From assembly GCA_046349915.1 (NCBI GenBank), contig JAXMBL010000003.1, positions 1,798,001-1,862,000 of the forward strand: a DNA stretch of 64,000 nucleotides. Reading direction: 5' to 3'. How positions within the stretch are numbered: the stretch's first letter is position 1; every line of letters begins with the position of its first letter. The notes under the pieces are model-generated. The model was not told where the DNA came from. It worked only from the letters and a program-made list of their open reading frames with translations, and searched no databases. This DNA comes from CAIXSC01 sp046349915. Its GTDB lineage: Bacteria > Planctomycetota > Planctomycetia > Pirellulales > Pirellulaceae. A program made the translations under genes and the position numbers. Positions 28,409-37,844 of the stretch are shown here, one piece after another.

Positions 28409-29167
28409 TTACTCGGCGCCTGTCGTGCCCGCATCGCCCAGACGAGCCGGAGTCGGGAATTCGATGGTGAACTTCGTGCCCAGCCCCGGTGCGCTCTGCA
28501 CGTCAATCATCGCCCCGTGCGCCTCAATGATCTTACGCGCCGTGGGCAGACCGAGTCCCGTGCCGTTGGACTTCGTCGAGTAAAACGCCTCAAACATGCG
28601 AAACAGCGTCTTCTCGTCCATGCCGCAGCCCGTGTCGATCATGTCGAGCGCGACGCCGGCTCGGGCGACTCGAGTGCGCACCATCAGCTGCCCCCCATTA
28701 GGCATCGCCTCCAGTGCGTTCTTCACGAGATTGACGAGGGCCGCTTCGAGCGTCTCGGGGTGAAGCAAGACGCTCGGCAAATCAGGGTCCAAGTAGCGCA
28801 CAATTTCGATGCCCGTTTCGCGAGCTTGGGCTTCAAAGAACTCAAGCACTCGTAGGATCAGCTCGTTCAAATTGGCAGGCCGCAACTCCAATTGCCGTAA
28901 CCTCGCGAAATGGAGGAAGTCACGCAGGAGGTTCTCTAGCCGAGTGCACTGCTTGCTGACCATCGCAATCTTCTGCAAGGCGCGCCGCTCGCGCGGCGTC
29001 TCCGCGTTGGCGAACTCCTCCTCCAGCAGATCCATCTGCATGCGAATCACGGACAAGGGGTTCTTGATTTCGTGGGCCAACGCACCGGCTAGTTCGGCCA
29101 ATTCGCCGTACTGCACCAGCAGCCGAGCCGTTTCGTCCGACGGATTGACGGGAGATTCCTGAGACAT
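28409..29167 (-). CDS. sensor histidine kinase, soluble NtrB-like
   Basis: 252 residues with no membrane segment and no recognisable PAS domain. The H-box LAGALAHEIKNPLSVIRMQ places the phosphorylated His at 32. N-box NLVKNALEAM and G-boxes DTGCGMDEKT and GTGLGLPTARKIIEAHG complete the HATPase domain. As a cytoplasmic minimal kinase it must sense through a partner, perhaps PII, as NtrB does; this is inference. ATG at 29167 is chosen since an upstream TTG at 29236 lies before the pnp terminator. Confidence 0.92.
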   Translation of the reverse strand: MSQESPVNPSDETARLLVQYGELAELAGALAHEIKNPLSVIRMQMDLLEEEFANAETPRERRALQKIAMVSKQCTRLENLLRDFLHFARLRQLELRPANLNELILRVLEFFEAQARETGIEIVRYLDPDLPSVLLHPETLEAALVNLVKNALEAMPNGGQLMVRTRVARAGVALDMIDTGCGMDEKTLFRMFEAFYSTKSNGTGLGLPTARKIIEAHGAMIDVQSAPGLGTKFTIEFPTPARLGDAGTTGAE

Positions 29168-29183
29168 GGCTGTGCGCCGCGCA

Positions 29184-29214
29184 GAAAAAAGGGAGGCCGC
29201 CACCGCGGTCCTCC
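29184..29214 (-). terminator. intrinsic terminator after pnp
   Basis: On the minus strand GGGAGG-(A)-CCGC, a 4-nt loop, then GCGG-CCTCCC is followed directly by six T residues (29189-29184). It is 50 bp past the pnp stop and 17 bp before the kinase start, separating rpsO-pnp from the two-component operon. Confidence 0.8.
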
Positions 29215-29263
29215 CGAAACCTTCAATGAGAGTCAATAACGAGTCGATGATCGACGACCGTGA

Positions 29264-31630
29264 TTAACGACGACCGCGGCCACCGCCACCACCGCCTCGA
29301 CCGCCTCGCTCTCCGCCACCGCCTCGATAGTCGCCGCGGCCTCGCCCGCCTCGGTCGCCCCGATCTCCGCGGTCGCCCCGATCCCCACGATCGCTGCGTT
29401 CCGTACGCTCCGGTCGCTCTTCCCCTTCCGGCGGAGCAGCGCCGGCCAATTCATCCGGCAACCCCAGTTGCTCTAATGCCTTGCGGCGACTGAGCTTCAC
29501 GCGATCGTGATCGTCGATGTCGATCACGATCACCTTCATTTCATCGCCCACGCGGCAGATGTCTTGAACGCTGTTGACGAATCCTGATGAGAGCTCACTG
29601 ATGTGGCACAGGCCGTCACGTCCTGGCAGGATCTCGACGAACGCGCCAAACTCCTTGATGCTCGTGACTCGTCCCGTGTAGATCTTGCCGATCTGCACGG
29701 TCGCGGTCAGCGCTTCCACCTGAGCCAACGCTGCGTCGGCCCATTCCTTGTTCGCGCTGGCGATCGTCACCGTGCCATCGTCTTCGACTTCGATCACAGT
29801 CGAGGTCGATTCCTGGATCGCTCGGATCGTCTTGCCACCCGGTCCGATCAACAAACCGATCTTTTCGGGATCGATCTGCGTGCGGATCAACCGAGGCGCA
29901 CAGGGAGAGATGTCTTCCTTGGGCAGCGGAATCGTCGTTAACATCTTCCGCAGAATCTCGATTCGCGCTTCACGCGATTGATCAAGCGTCGCGCGGATAA
30001 TGTCTTGGCCAATTCCGTCAATCTTCAGGTCGAGCTGAATGCCCGTGATGCCGTTCTGGGTGCCGGCGATCTTGAAATCCATATCGCCGTAGTGATCCTC
30101 GTCGCCGATGATGTCGGTCAGGAGGCACCAGTTCGAATCGGATTCCTTGACCAACCCCACCGAAATACCGGCCACAGGATTGGAAATGGGCACGCCCGCG
30201 GCCATCAGCCCGAGCGTTGCGCCGCAAACCGAGGCCATCGACGATGACCCGTTCGATTCGAGAATGTCCGAAATCACGCGAATCGTGTACGGAAACTCGT
30301 CCGTCGACGGCAAAACGGCCTTCACGCTCCGTTCCGCCAACATTCCGTGACCAATTTCGCGACGACCAGGGCCGCGGATCGGTCGCACTTCACCCACCGA
30401 GAACGAGGGGAAGTTGTAGTCGAGCATGAACTTTTTCGAGTACTCGTCGATCAACCCATCGACTCGCTGCTCGTCGCGCGACGTGCCCAGCGTAACCGTG
30501 ATCAGCGACTGCGTCTCGCCACGTTGGAAGATCGCCGAACCATGCACGCGGGGCAGGACGTCCACGTGACACTCGATCGACCGCAATGACTTGCGATCAC
30601 GACCGTCAGGTCGAGTTCCTTCGAGGATCAGATCGCGTACGACTCGCTCTTCCAACCGATGCCAAGCTGAATTGAACGCACCGGGTTCGACCAGTTCGTT
30701 GTCTTCCTCGGCGCCGCTCTCGTCCATCGCTCCCTTGACCGCTTGTAAAGCCTTGGCGACCGCTTGGTCGATCGCGCTCTTGCCATCGCGGTCGGGCATT
30801 AATTCCGTCTTCACTCGCTCCTTCAACGCCTTGACTGCCTCGGCTCGAGCCTGCTTGCCCGGAGTCATCTTCGCGGAGCGGAATTCCTGATAGTACTTTT
30901 CCTTGAGCCGATCGAATAGCGAGCTGCTCTTGGCCGCCACATAGGGCGCCTTCTGCATGCCCAACTTGTCGGCCAACTCCCGCTGCAGGGAGCAGATCTC
31001 CTTGATCACGCCATGGGCGAAATCAATGGCGACCAACATCTCGGCTTCGGGCAACTCACGAGCAAACCCCTCGATCATCAGCACTGCTGTTTCCGAACCA
31101 GACAGCACTAAATCCAGGTCGCTCTCTTCTAATTCATCGAGCGTGGGGAAGGCCACCAATTCGCCGTTAATTCGGCCCACTCGAACCGAAGCGATCGGGC
31201 CACGGAAAGGAAGCGGCGAGATGAACAGGCCCGCGGAGGCGCCGTTCATGGCCAGTACATCGGAATCGTTCTGTTTGTCGAACGAAAGCACGATGCTTTG
31301 GATCTGTACTTCGTCGTAATATCCCTCGGGGAATAACGGACGAATCGGGCGATCGATCAGACGCGAGGTCAGAGTCTCGCGAGTCGTGGGTCGCCCTTCC
31401 CGCTTGATGAACCCGCCAGGGAACTTGCCCGCAGCTGCCGTTCGTTCGCGGTAGTCGCAGGTCAGAGGGAAGAAATCAATACCGGGCCGGGGAGGCCCGC
31501 CAGTCACCGCGTTCAGGACAACGGTCTCGCCATATTGGCAGAGAACGGTTGCTGTGGCCTGTTTGGCCAAAAAACCTGTTTCAAAAGATAAAAGACACTT
31601 GCCAATCTGCTTCTCTACACGAACCTTCAC
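29264..31630 (-). CDS. pnp: polyribonucleotide nucleotidyltransferase with Arg/Gly tail
   Basis: Phosphorolytic 3'-5' exoribonuclease of the RNA degradosome, 788 residues. Two RNase PH domains (TGGPPRPGIDFFPLTCDYRER, and FMLDYNFPSFSVGEVRPIRGPGRREIGHG), then KH (IGLLIGPGGKTIRAIQE) and S1 (GKIYTGRVTSIKEFGAFVEI) domains. The last about 60 residues are an extension of GDR repeats and RGG/GRGR stretches, as seen in RNA-binding tails. GTG start at 31630. Downstream of rpsO as in many bacteria. Confidence 0.97.
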   Translation of the reverse strand: MKVRVEKQIGKCLLSFETGFLAKQATATVLCQYGETVVLNAVTGGPPRPGIDFFPLTCDYRERTAAAGKFPGGFIKREGRPTTRETLTSRLIDRPIRPLFPEGYYDEVQIQSIVLSFDKQNDSDVLAMNGASAGLFISPLPFRGPIASVRVGRINGELVAFPTLDELEESDLDLVLSGSETAVLMIEGFARELPEAEMLVAIDFAHGVIKEICSLQRELADKLGMQKAPYVAAKSSSLFDRLKEKYYQEFRSAKMTPGKQARAEAVKALKERVKTELMPDRDGKSAIDQAVAKALQAVKGAMDESGAEEDNELVEPGAFNSAWHRLEERVVRDLILEGTRPDGRDRKSLRSIECHVDVLPRVHGSAIFQRGETQSLITVTLGTSRDEQRVDGLIDEYSKKFMLDYNFPSFSVGEVRPIRGPGRREIGHGMLAERSVKAVLPSTDEFPYTIRVISDILESNGSSSMASVCGATLGLMAAGVPISNPVAGISVGLVKESDSNWCLLTDIIGDEDHYGDMDFKIAGTQNGITGIQLDLKIDGIGQDIIRATLDQSREARIEILRKMLTTIPLPKEDISPCAPRLIRTQIDPEKIGLLIGPGGKTIRAIQESTSTVIEVEDDGTVTIASANKEWADAALAQVEALTATVQIGKIYTGRVTSIKEFGAFVEILPGRDGLCHISELSSGFVNSVQDICRVGDEMKVIVIDIDDHDRVKLSRRKALEQLGLPDELAGAAPPEGEERPERTERSDRGDRGDRGDRGDRGGRGRGDYRGGGGERGGRGGGGGGRGRR

Positions 31631-31673
31631 TTCTTTGTCACCTTCATCTGCGTTTCGACCAAACGCTCACATC

Positions 31674-31693
31674 AAGCCGCCTCCGGGCGGCTT
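31674..31693 (-). promoter_or_regulatory. perfect hairpin in the pnp leader
   Basis: AAGCCGCC-TCCG-GGCGGCTT, an 8-bp stem with a tetraloop, 44 nt upstream of the pnp start codon. No U-tract follows on the minus strand. In enterobacteria a leader hairpin controls PNPase through RNase III and autoregulation; similar use here is only inferred. Confidence 0.45.
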
Positions 31694-32163
31694 CTATCCG
31701 ACGATCCCTCAAGCAATCCTCCGCAGGGTAGGACTCGCGTCGCCGTTTGCTCGGCGTCTTTCAGTCGAGCAAAATAAAGCGGCAAGCCGCGCCACCAACG
31801 CCTCACAAGACGCTGACGACGTCGTAGCTGCCTTAACGCGACTCGCCTTAACGACTACGGCGACGCTCGCTGATGCATGCAACTCGACGAAGCACGCTGC
31901 CAATCAGCGAGTGTTCACAGTTAGCGACTAAGTACTCAGTCGCAACTGCGTGCTGAGTTTCGGGTTTGTTCTTCCCGTCGAATCTCTCGCTATCTTACAA
32001 TGACGAGATCATCAATCGGCGAACAGTCCGAATCAGCATCAGCAGCGTGAGTGCTTAAATCACCTGGCTTGCATGCAAAATGCAAACCACCGTACCGTCG
32101 ACGAAAAGCGTTCTTGAAGCGTTGCGAACTCTGTAGGTACCAATACGAATGGACCAACAGACG

Positions 32164-32189
32164 TTGAGATCAGCGATAGCTGATCTCAA
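32164..32189 (-). terminator. perfect 11-bp hairpin after rpsO
   Basis: TTGAGATCAGC-GATA-GCTGATCTCAA, 36 bp past the rpsO stop. No T-tract follows on the minus strand, so it may be a processing or 3'-protection site, or a Rho-type end, rather than a classical intrinsic terminator. Confidence 0.45.
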
Positions 32190-32224
32190 TCTGCGCACGA
32201 CGCCGACTGAACCGCTTCACAAGC

Positions 32225-32494
32225 CTACTTGCGAATGCCAAGTTTGCCGATGACGTCCAAGTACTTCTGCGGATTGATTTTGCGCAGATAGTCCAGCAGC
32301 CGTCGACGACGACTCACCATTCCCAACAGTCCCCGCCGACTCGAGTAGTCCTTGGAATGGGTCCGCATGTGCTCGGTCAAAGCATTGATCCGAGTCGTCA
32401 ATACGGCCACCTGAACTTCCGGAGACCCGCTATCGTCGTCGCGACGTCGATATTCGCGGATGACTTCCTGTTTCCGTTCTTTCGTGATCGTCAT
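32225..32494 (-). CDS. rpsO: 30S ribosomal protein S15
   Basis: Binds 16S rRNA in the platform of the small subunit. 89 residues, standard length, with the signatures SGSPEVQVAVLTTRINALTEH, HSKDYSSRRGLLGMVSRRRR and LLDYLRKINPQKY. It precedes pnp on the same strand, a conserved bacterial arrangement. Confidence 0.98.
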   Translation of the reverse strand: MTITKERKQEVIREYRRRDDDSGSPEVQVAVLTTRINALTEHMRTHSKDYSSRRGLLGMVSRRRRLLDYLRKINPQKYLDVIGKLGIRK

Positions 32495-32578
32495 GTGTGG
32501 CTGAGACTTCTCCGCGTTGGCGTCTTTGCGAAAAGGCGCCTGGATACGTCAAATCTCCTTGCGCCCGCGTGGGCCGAA

Positions 32579-32608
32579 ACTATTCCCAGTTAACTTCCAA
32601 AAAATCAA
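32579..32608 (-). promoter_or_regulatory. weak candidate promoter for rpsO
   Basis: On the minus strand TTGATT (32608-32603), 18-bp spacer, AATAGT (32584-32579), giving a leader of about 80 nt before rpsO. The rest of 32609-32956 shows nothing clear. Confidence 0.25.
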
Positions 32609-32956
32609 CTTTGGGAGGCTAATGTAACAGCTCAGCGAGTAATTGCAACCCGAGGTATTCGATTCCTTGGTTACCGCTCTTCCTTGCTAGCCCATTCCTC
32701 CATCGGTCTCGCGACATCGTCAGATCCCTCCCATTTGTCGGAAAACGGTCGATTGCTCCCGCGAGGTCGGAACGACTCCGACTAGCCGCGGACGCATTGT
32801 TCAAGATTCGATCCGCTCTTGCCGCTGCAACCCAAGTTGAGATTGGTAGACTATGCCGGTTGGATCAGCTGACGCTTATGTCCTCGCGTTTTCTCGAGTT
32901 GTTTAGAAAACGGCTATCGAATTGTTTCGCCCCCACAAACAACACGATGAGTTCCG

Positions 32957-34705
32957 ATGAAGATCTCCATGTCCCGTCACTTTTTTTGGCGGTTAGCCCT
33001 GCTGTGCGGAGTCTGTCTCATGCGGGAATTTGAAGCGGCGCCGCCGCAGTCTTTGGGGGGCGAGTATGATCGGCCCGCGGGCCTTGCTCACCAAAGTCGG
33101 TCCGTGGTGCTTGCCCAACACGGACTCGTCGCGACCAGTCATCCCCTGGCTGCTCAAGTTGGTCTGGATGTGCTGCGAGCGGGTGGAAATGCGGCGGATG
33201 CCGCCATCGCCGCGAACGCCATGCTGGGCGTGGTGGAGCCGATGAGCTGCGGGATTGGCGGCGACTTGTTCGCGATCTACTGGGATCAAAAGTCACGGAA
33301 ACTGTACGGCCTCAACGCCAGTGGACGCAGTCCAGCAGCACTTTCACCCGCCGTGTTCGCGCAGAAAAATCTCGCCGCGATTCCGAATTCGGGTCCGCTA
33401 TCGTGGTCGGTGCCCGGCTGTGTCAGCGGCTGGGCCGAGCTGAACAAGCGGTTCGGGACCAAAAAGCTGGATCATTTGCTGGCGCCCTCCATCGAGACGG
33501 CCGAGGAAGGGTTTCCGGTCTCGGAGATTATCGCAGCGGCTTGGAACCAAGCCGCCCCGCAACTGGCCGCGTGGCCCGATTCGGCGGCCACTTACTTGTT
33601 GGAAGGACGGCGATCGCCGCAATACGGCGAAGTGTTCAGAAACCCCCATCTGGCTGCTTCCTATCGCCTCATTGCGCAACGGGGCCCTTCCGCCTTTTAC
33701 ACCGGAGACCTAGCGCGGCGCATCGTGGATTTTAGCCATCGTGAAGGCGGCTATTTGGAATTGGCGGACTTTGCCGAGCATCGCGCTGACTGGGTCGAGC
33801 CAGTTTCGACGACCTATCGAGGATACGAAGTCTGGCAACTTCCCCCGAATGGACAAGGACTCGCCGTGCTGCAGATCTTGAATCTGCTGGAGCCGTTTGA
33901 CTTGAGTCAGTATCACCCGGGACATCCCGAGTATCTGCATTTGTTGATCGAAGCCAAAAAGCTCGCCTATGCCGACCGCGCTCGATATTACGCCGATCCC
34001 GCGTTCGCCGCGGCGCCCGTCCACGAGTTGATTTCGAAAAAATACGCCGCCCAACGCGTAAAGTCCATCTCGCGAGACCGAGCCGCGACGGATGTCGAGT
34101 TTGGCGACCCTCAGTTGGCTCACGGCGATACGGTCTACCTCTCGGTCGTCGACAAGGACCGCAATTGCTGCTCGCTCATTCAGAGCATCTACTACAACTT
34201 TGGGTCGCAGGTCGTCGCGGGCGACACGGGCTTCGCGCTCCAGAACCGCGGCGCTCTTTTCTCGCTCAAGCCAGATCATCCCAATCGGTTGGAGCCGAAG
34301 AAGCGTCCGTTCCATACGATCATCCCGGGATTCGTCACCAAGCAAGGGAAACCGTGGTTCTGCTTTGGGGTTATGGGCGGCGACATGCAGCCCCAAGGCC
34401 AAGTTCAAGTCCTGAATCAACTCATCGATTTCGGACTCAACCCACAAGCCGCCGGCGACGCCGCCCGTGTCCAACATCTTGGCTCGGCGACCCCCACCAG
34501 CATCCCAGCCGCTGGCGCCGGAACCGTGTTGGTCGAATCGGGAATCGCCGACAGTTCGGTCGACACCTTGCGCGCCAAAGGACACACCGTCGTCAGGGCG
34601 CGCGGCAGTTTCGGCGGCTACCAAGGGATTCTCATCCATCCCGATACGGGAGTCTTGCATGGAGCTAGCGAGCCTCGCAAGGATGGGGCCGCGGTGGGGT
34701 ATTGA
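32957..34705 (+). CDS. ggt: gamma-glutamyltransferase, secreted
   Basis: Ntn-hydrolase that cleaves gamma-glutamyl bonds of glutathione-like compounds in the periplasm; 582 residues as a self-cleaving proenzyme. A signal peptide (FFWRLALLCGVCLM) leads into AAGLDVLRAGGN-like LDVLRAGGNAADAAIAANA, SCGIGGDLFAIYW and FAEHRADWVEPVS. The autocatalytic Thr lies in AHGDTVYLSVVDKDRN near residue 393, starting the small subunit. The C-terminus has GGDMQPQGQVQVLNQLIDFG. The sequence is closer to the YwrD-like branch than to E. coli Ggt. ATG at 32957. Confidence 0.94.
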   Translation: MKISMSRHFFWRLALLCGVCLMREFEAAPPQSLGGEYDRPAGLAHQSRSVVLAQHGLVATSHPLAAQVGLDVLRAGGNAADAAIAANAMLGVVEPMSCGIGGDLFAIYWDQKSRKLYGLNASGRSPAALSPAVFAQKNLAAIPNSGPLSWSVPGCVSGWAELNKRFGTKKLDHLLAPSIETAEEGFPVSEIIAAAWNQAAPQLAAWPDSAATYLLEGRRSPQYGEVFRNPHLAASYRLIAQRGPSAFYTGDLARRIVDFSHREGGYLELADFAEHRADWVEPVSTTYRGYEVWQLPPNGQGLAVLQILNLLEPFDLSQYHPGHPEYLHLLIEAKKLAYADRARYYADPAFAAAPVHELISKKYAAQRVKSISRDRAATDVEFGDPQLAHGDTVYLSVVDKDRNCCSLIQSIYYNFGSQVVAGDTGFALQNRGALFSLKPDHPNRLEPKKRPFHTIIPGFVTKQGKPWFCFGVMGGDMQPQGQVQVLNQLIDFGLNPQAAGDAARVQHLGSATPTSIPAAGAGTVLVESGIADSSVDTLRAKGHTVVRARGSFGGYQGILIHPDTGVLHGASEPRKDGAAVGY

Positions 34706-34834
34706 GTGCCTCGAGCAGCGCGGACGTCTGTTCCGTCGCCCGCGCGAGCCCGAGACGTTTTTGGGCGACAGCGCGGAGTGAATGCCGCGAGGCTTCACTC
34801 CGCACCGCGCCATCACGACCTGCCACCCCGACAA

Positions 34835-35308
34835 CTAGGGGCGCGACGACGTGTCGTTCGTCGGCGTGGCGGTCGCTGCCAACTTCTTGCGTTTGCTCGC
34901 TTCTGAACGTTTCGACTTGGCGCTTTCCACTAACTGTTTGACTTTCTCCGCTTGCTCGGGCGTGAGGATGCCTTGCACATCTTCCTCGCGTTTCTTTTCC
35001 AACTCCGCAATCTTGTCTTGCAACGCCTTGATCTCGGCCAAGTACCGAGCCTGGAGTTCATAGATCTTCTCTCGCTGCTGACTGTCGATGACCTCGCCAA
35101 AGTAGGCGGGCAGCCTCCCGCGTGGCTCCGTTCGCTTCTTGACGCCTGGTTCCGTTGAGTTGGCTTCGGCAGCGCTTGGCGTCGACGTGTTGGTCGGTTT
35201 CGCTCCGTCCGTCTGCCACGCCCCTACCGTCGCCGGTAATCCCACCAAGCACCACGCCATCAAGCCAATGCCCCACCAAGCCGCCGTTGCTGTCTTCTTT
35301 CCTCGCAT
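34835..35308 (-). CDS. secreted coiled-coil protein of unknown function
   Basis: 157 residues with an N-terminal signal peptide (AWWGIGLMAWCLVGLPATVGA), a Thr/Ser/Pro linker, and a charged helical part (QQREKIYELQARYLAEIKAL through AELEKKREED). An LTPEQAEKVKQL motif resembles that of Spy/CpxP-like or other planctomycete secreted proteins. The end is Lys-rich. ATG at 35308 has AGGAGGG five bases upstream; the longer frame to 35401 lacks support. Function unknown. Confidence 0.75.
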   Translation of the reverse strand: MRGKKTATAAWWGIGLMAWCLVGLPATVGAWQTDGAKPTNTSTPSAAEANSTEPGVKKRTEPRGRLPAYFGEVIDSQQREKIYELQARYLAEIKALQDKIAELEKKREEDVQGILTPEQAEKVKQLVESAKSKRSEASKRKKLAATATPTNDTSSRP

Positions 35309-35496
35309 GACACCCTCCTGTTCGTCTTTCGTCCGCGGCTCGTCGCCCCTTGCGGCGAGCTTCACGTCCGTCTCCCTTTCAGTCGCAAGCGGCCGGGCCA
35401 AGCGGGCGATCGCAGAGAAAAAAAAGAAGAAAATTTCCCACTCGTCGCTCGGGCTTCGGTGCGATGAGTCGCGAGTGGATGGTCACGCCAAGAATC

Positions 35497-35521
35497 GCGA
35501 CGGACTGGAGGTCCGTCGTAC
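35497..35521. repeat. dispersed palindrome A, copy 1
   Basis: CGACGGAC-TGGAG-GTCCGTCG (35498-35518) flanked by GTAC on the right. Member of a six-copy family in this window. It lies between the secreted coiled-coil gene and fabF. Confidence 0.85.
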
Positions 35522-35609
35522 CAGAAGTAGCCCGCTCACTTCGTGAGCGGTTGGCCGCGTGACCGGCAAACGCCCCTTACCGCCAACCAAGCGGCATCTT
35601 GGGGAGGAT

Positions 35610-35633
35610 CGACGGACTTCTAGTCCGTCGTAC
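35610..35633. repeat. dispersed palindrome A, copy 2
   Basis: CGACGGAC-TTCTA-GTCCGTCG, followed by TAC. The loop is the reverse complement of TAGAA in copy 6. Confidence 0.85.
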
Positions 35634-35641
35634 GGGGGAAG

Positions 35642-35665
35642 CGACGGACTGGAAGTCCGTCGTAC
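35642..35665. repeat. dispersed palindrome A, copy 3
   Basis: CGACGGAC-TGGAA-GTCCGTCG, followed by TAC, only 11 bp from copy 2 and 26 bp past the fabF stop. Copies 2 and 3 form a close pair, as REP elements often do. Confidence 0.85.
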
Positions 35666-35690
35666 CTTGTTTCGCGGAAGCGACGCCGCG

Positions 35691-36932
35691 CTAGTTGCGG
35701 AATCGGCCGATGATGACCGAGGCGTTGTGGCCGCCAAAGCCAAAGCTGTTGCTCATCACGTAATTCAGGACTCGTTCACGCGGCTGTAGCGGCGTGTAAT
35801 CCAAATCGCAGTCCGGATCGGGATTTTCCAGGTTAATGGTCGGGTGCACCACGTTGGCTTGCAGTGATTTCACCGACACGACCAGTTCAATGCCGCCGCT
35901 CGCTCCCAGTGAATGTCCAATGGCGCTCTTCGTGCTCGAAATGCTTAAACGTGAAGCGTATTCGCCGAAGACTCGCTTCATCGCCAGCGTTTCCGCTTTA
36001 TCGCCCAGAGGCGTGCTGGTGCCGTGTGCGTTGACATAGTCGATGTCTGAAGGGGACAGGCGAGCATCCTTCAAGGCCATTGTCATGGCTCGAGCGGCGC
36101 CCGACCCAGTCTCGTCAGGTTGAGTAATGTGTCCCGCATCGCAGCTGGAGCCAAAGCCCAGCACTTCGGCATAGATGCGAGCCCCACGAGCTCGAGCGTG
36201 TTCCAGTTCCTCAAAGACCAGCAATCCGGCCCCTTCACTCAGCACGAATCCGTCCCGATCGCGATCGAACGGCCGGCTCGCTCGAATGGGTTCGTCGTTT
36301 CTTTCCGATAGCGCACGAATGTTGGTGAAGGCCGCCAAGCCCATGCGAGTCATGGCGGCTTCCGATCCGCCCGTCACCACGACGTCTGATTCGTCATACT
36401 GGATGGAACGCAGAGCGTCGCCAATGGCATTGGTCGCGCTAGCGCACGCGGTGGCCAACGAATAATTCGGTCCGGCCAGCCCGAGATGAATGGCAATGTT
36501 GCCGCCGGCCGCATTGAGCATCATCTTGGGGACGGTGAACGGCGAGACTCGATCGGGCCCTTTCTGAATCAGGCGACCAATCTGTTCCTCGATCTCCCAC
36601 AACCCGCCGATTCCCGACCCCATGATCGAGCCGCAGCGAGTGCGATCTTCCTGGTTGAAATCAATCCCTGAGTCGCGCACCGCGTCAATCGCCGCGACGA
36701 CGGCAAATTGAGTAAAGCGGTCGACTCGCTTGGCCTCCTTGTGGTCCATGTAGCCGTCGGTGCTCCAGTTGAGCACATCGCCGCCGAACTTGATCTTGAA
36801 GGCGGAGGTGTCGAAGATCTGCAGCGGATGGATACCGCTTTCACCCGCAAGCAACTTCGCCCACAACTCGTCAACTCTACAGCTGAGAGGCGTGACAACA
36901 CCGAGACCCGTGATTACGACGCGTCGCTTCAT
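35691..36932 (-). CDS. fabF: beta-ketoacyl-ACP synthase II
   Basis: Condensing enzyme of type II fatty acid synthesis, 413 residues, cytosolic. Catalytic Cys163 in LATACASATNAIGDA, His in NAHGTSTPLGD and His in KSAIGHSLGASGG form the Cys-His-His triad that marks KAS I/II rather than FabH. The C-terminal NSFGFGGHNASV is conserved. ATG at 36932 (MKRRVVITGLGVVTPLS) fits the family; six upstream codons are possible. Last gene of the rpmF-fabD-fabG-acpP-fabF run. Confidence 0.97.
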   Translation of the reverse strand: MKRRVVITGLGVVTPLSCRVDELWAKLLAGESGIHPLQIFDTSAFKIKFGGDVLNWSTDGYMDHKEAKRVDRFTQFAVVAAIDAVRDSGIDFNQEDRTRCGSIMGSGIGGLWEIEEQIGRLIQKGPDRVSPFTVPKMMLNAAGGNIAIHLGLAGPNYSLATACASATNAIGDALRSIQYDESDVVVTGGSEAAMTRMGLAAFTNIRALSERNDEPIRASRPFDRDRDGFVLSEGAGLLVFEELEHARARGARIYAEVLGFGSSCDAGHITQPDETGSGAARAMTMALKDARLSPSDIDYVNAHGTSTPLGDKAETLAMKRVFGEYASRLSISSTKSAIGHSLGASGGIELVVSVKSLQANVVHPTINLENPDPDCDLDYTPLQPRERVLNYVMSNSFGFGGHNASVIIGRFRN

Positions 36933-37352
36933 GGAACCTTGACTACCCACTGACAGCCCATCGTGGAACTTGATTCAAGACCCGCGAACATAGAGGAAAA
37001 ACGGGCTCCCCGCCGCTAGCGACGATACCGTCTTGCCTTGAGGAGCGGACGCCGCAGCGCACGTCTCCAACGATGTTTATCGCTTGGCTTCGTTAGGGCC
37101 AAACACCCGTGCAAACGGGCGTTGTGAAACGAGCCAAGCCCGTGCCGCTCGATGACACGCTCGCTTCGAGTCAGCTCAGGCTGACGGCGATAGCGAGTTT
37201 TCCTAACGCGAAGAGCCGTGACTTCACCGCTGAGAGGCTTCAAATCCGAGAGACTGCAAGCCTCAAGCCTAACTCTCGGGTCAAAAACGCATCTGGAGAA
37301 ATCTACGAGCCTACCGCCCTCCAACCCGCTGGTTAGAGGGCCAGCTCAATCC
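36933..37352. other. acpP-fabF intergenic, 420 bp
   Basis: No gene is supported. A hairpin at 37102-37123 (AACGCCCGT, TTGC, ACGGGTGTT on the minus strand, one G-U pair) could be a processing site in the transcript. The gap is long for a fatty-acid operon, so fabF may have its own promoter. Confidence 0.4.
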
Positions 37353-37595
37353 CTAGGCGTTGCTCTTCGCTTTCTCAATAAATTCAATTGCCTGTCCGAC
37401 GGTCTGGATCTTTTCGGCCGCGTCATCGGGAATGTCGATGTCGAATTCGTCCTCAAGTTCCATGACCAATTCGACGGTGTCGAGCGAATCAGCGCCGAGG
37501 TCGTTTACAAACGACGTTTGCGGGTTGATTTTCTCGCGGTCCACGCCGAGCTGTTCCGCCACGATGTCCATCACGCGATCAGCAACAGAAGCCAC
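37353..37595 (-). CDS. acpP: acyl carrier protein
   Basis: 80-residue acidic helical carrier for growing fatty-acyl chains. The phosphopantetheine is attached to Ser37 in DLGADSLDTVELVMELE. The N-terminal RVMDIVAEQLGVD and C-terminal PDDAAEKIQTVGQAIEFIE are standard. Encoded between fabG and fabF. The 249-bp gap to fabG contains short hairpins near its own start (GGAAAGTCG-TTA-CGACTTCC). Confidence 0.97.
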   Translation of the reverse strand: MASVADRVMDIVAEQLGVDREKINPQTSFVNDLGADSLDTVELVMELEDEFDIDIPDDAAEKIQTVGQAIEFIEKAKSNA

Positions 37596-37844
37596 CTTCT
37601 ACGACCTCCAAGTAAGAGAAGAACGGAAAGTCGTTACGACTTCCGGTTCGGCAAAGCAAATCCAATGGTCCTTCGCGAACTCGTTCCGCGAAACCGGCTG
37701 ACAGGATAGAGGATGCGTTCGGTGAAGGTCAAGATAGGGAAGCTGATCCCTAAGTCGCGGAAGCGACCTTTTCCCAACTCTCAAGGCATCCCTACTCGTC
37801 CGTCGGCAATCCTCATTCAGCACTAGTAACTCGATACGGGCTCG

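Larger units (their letters stand above)
31631..32224. other. rpsO-pnp intergenic leader, 594 bp
   Basis: No coding frame is convincing. Two clean hairpins frame the region: one just after rpsO (32164-32189) and one 44 nt before pnp (31674-31693). The long gap suggests an independent pnp promoter, RNA processing, or both. Confidence 0.45.
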
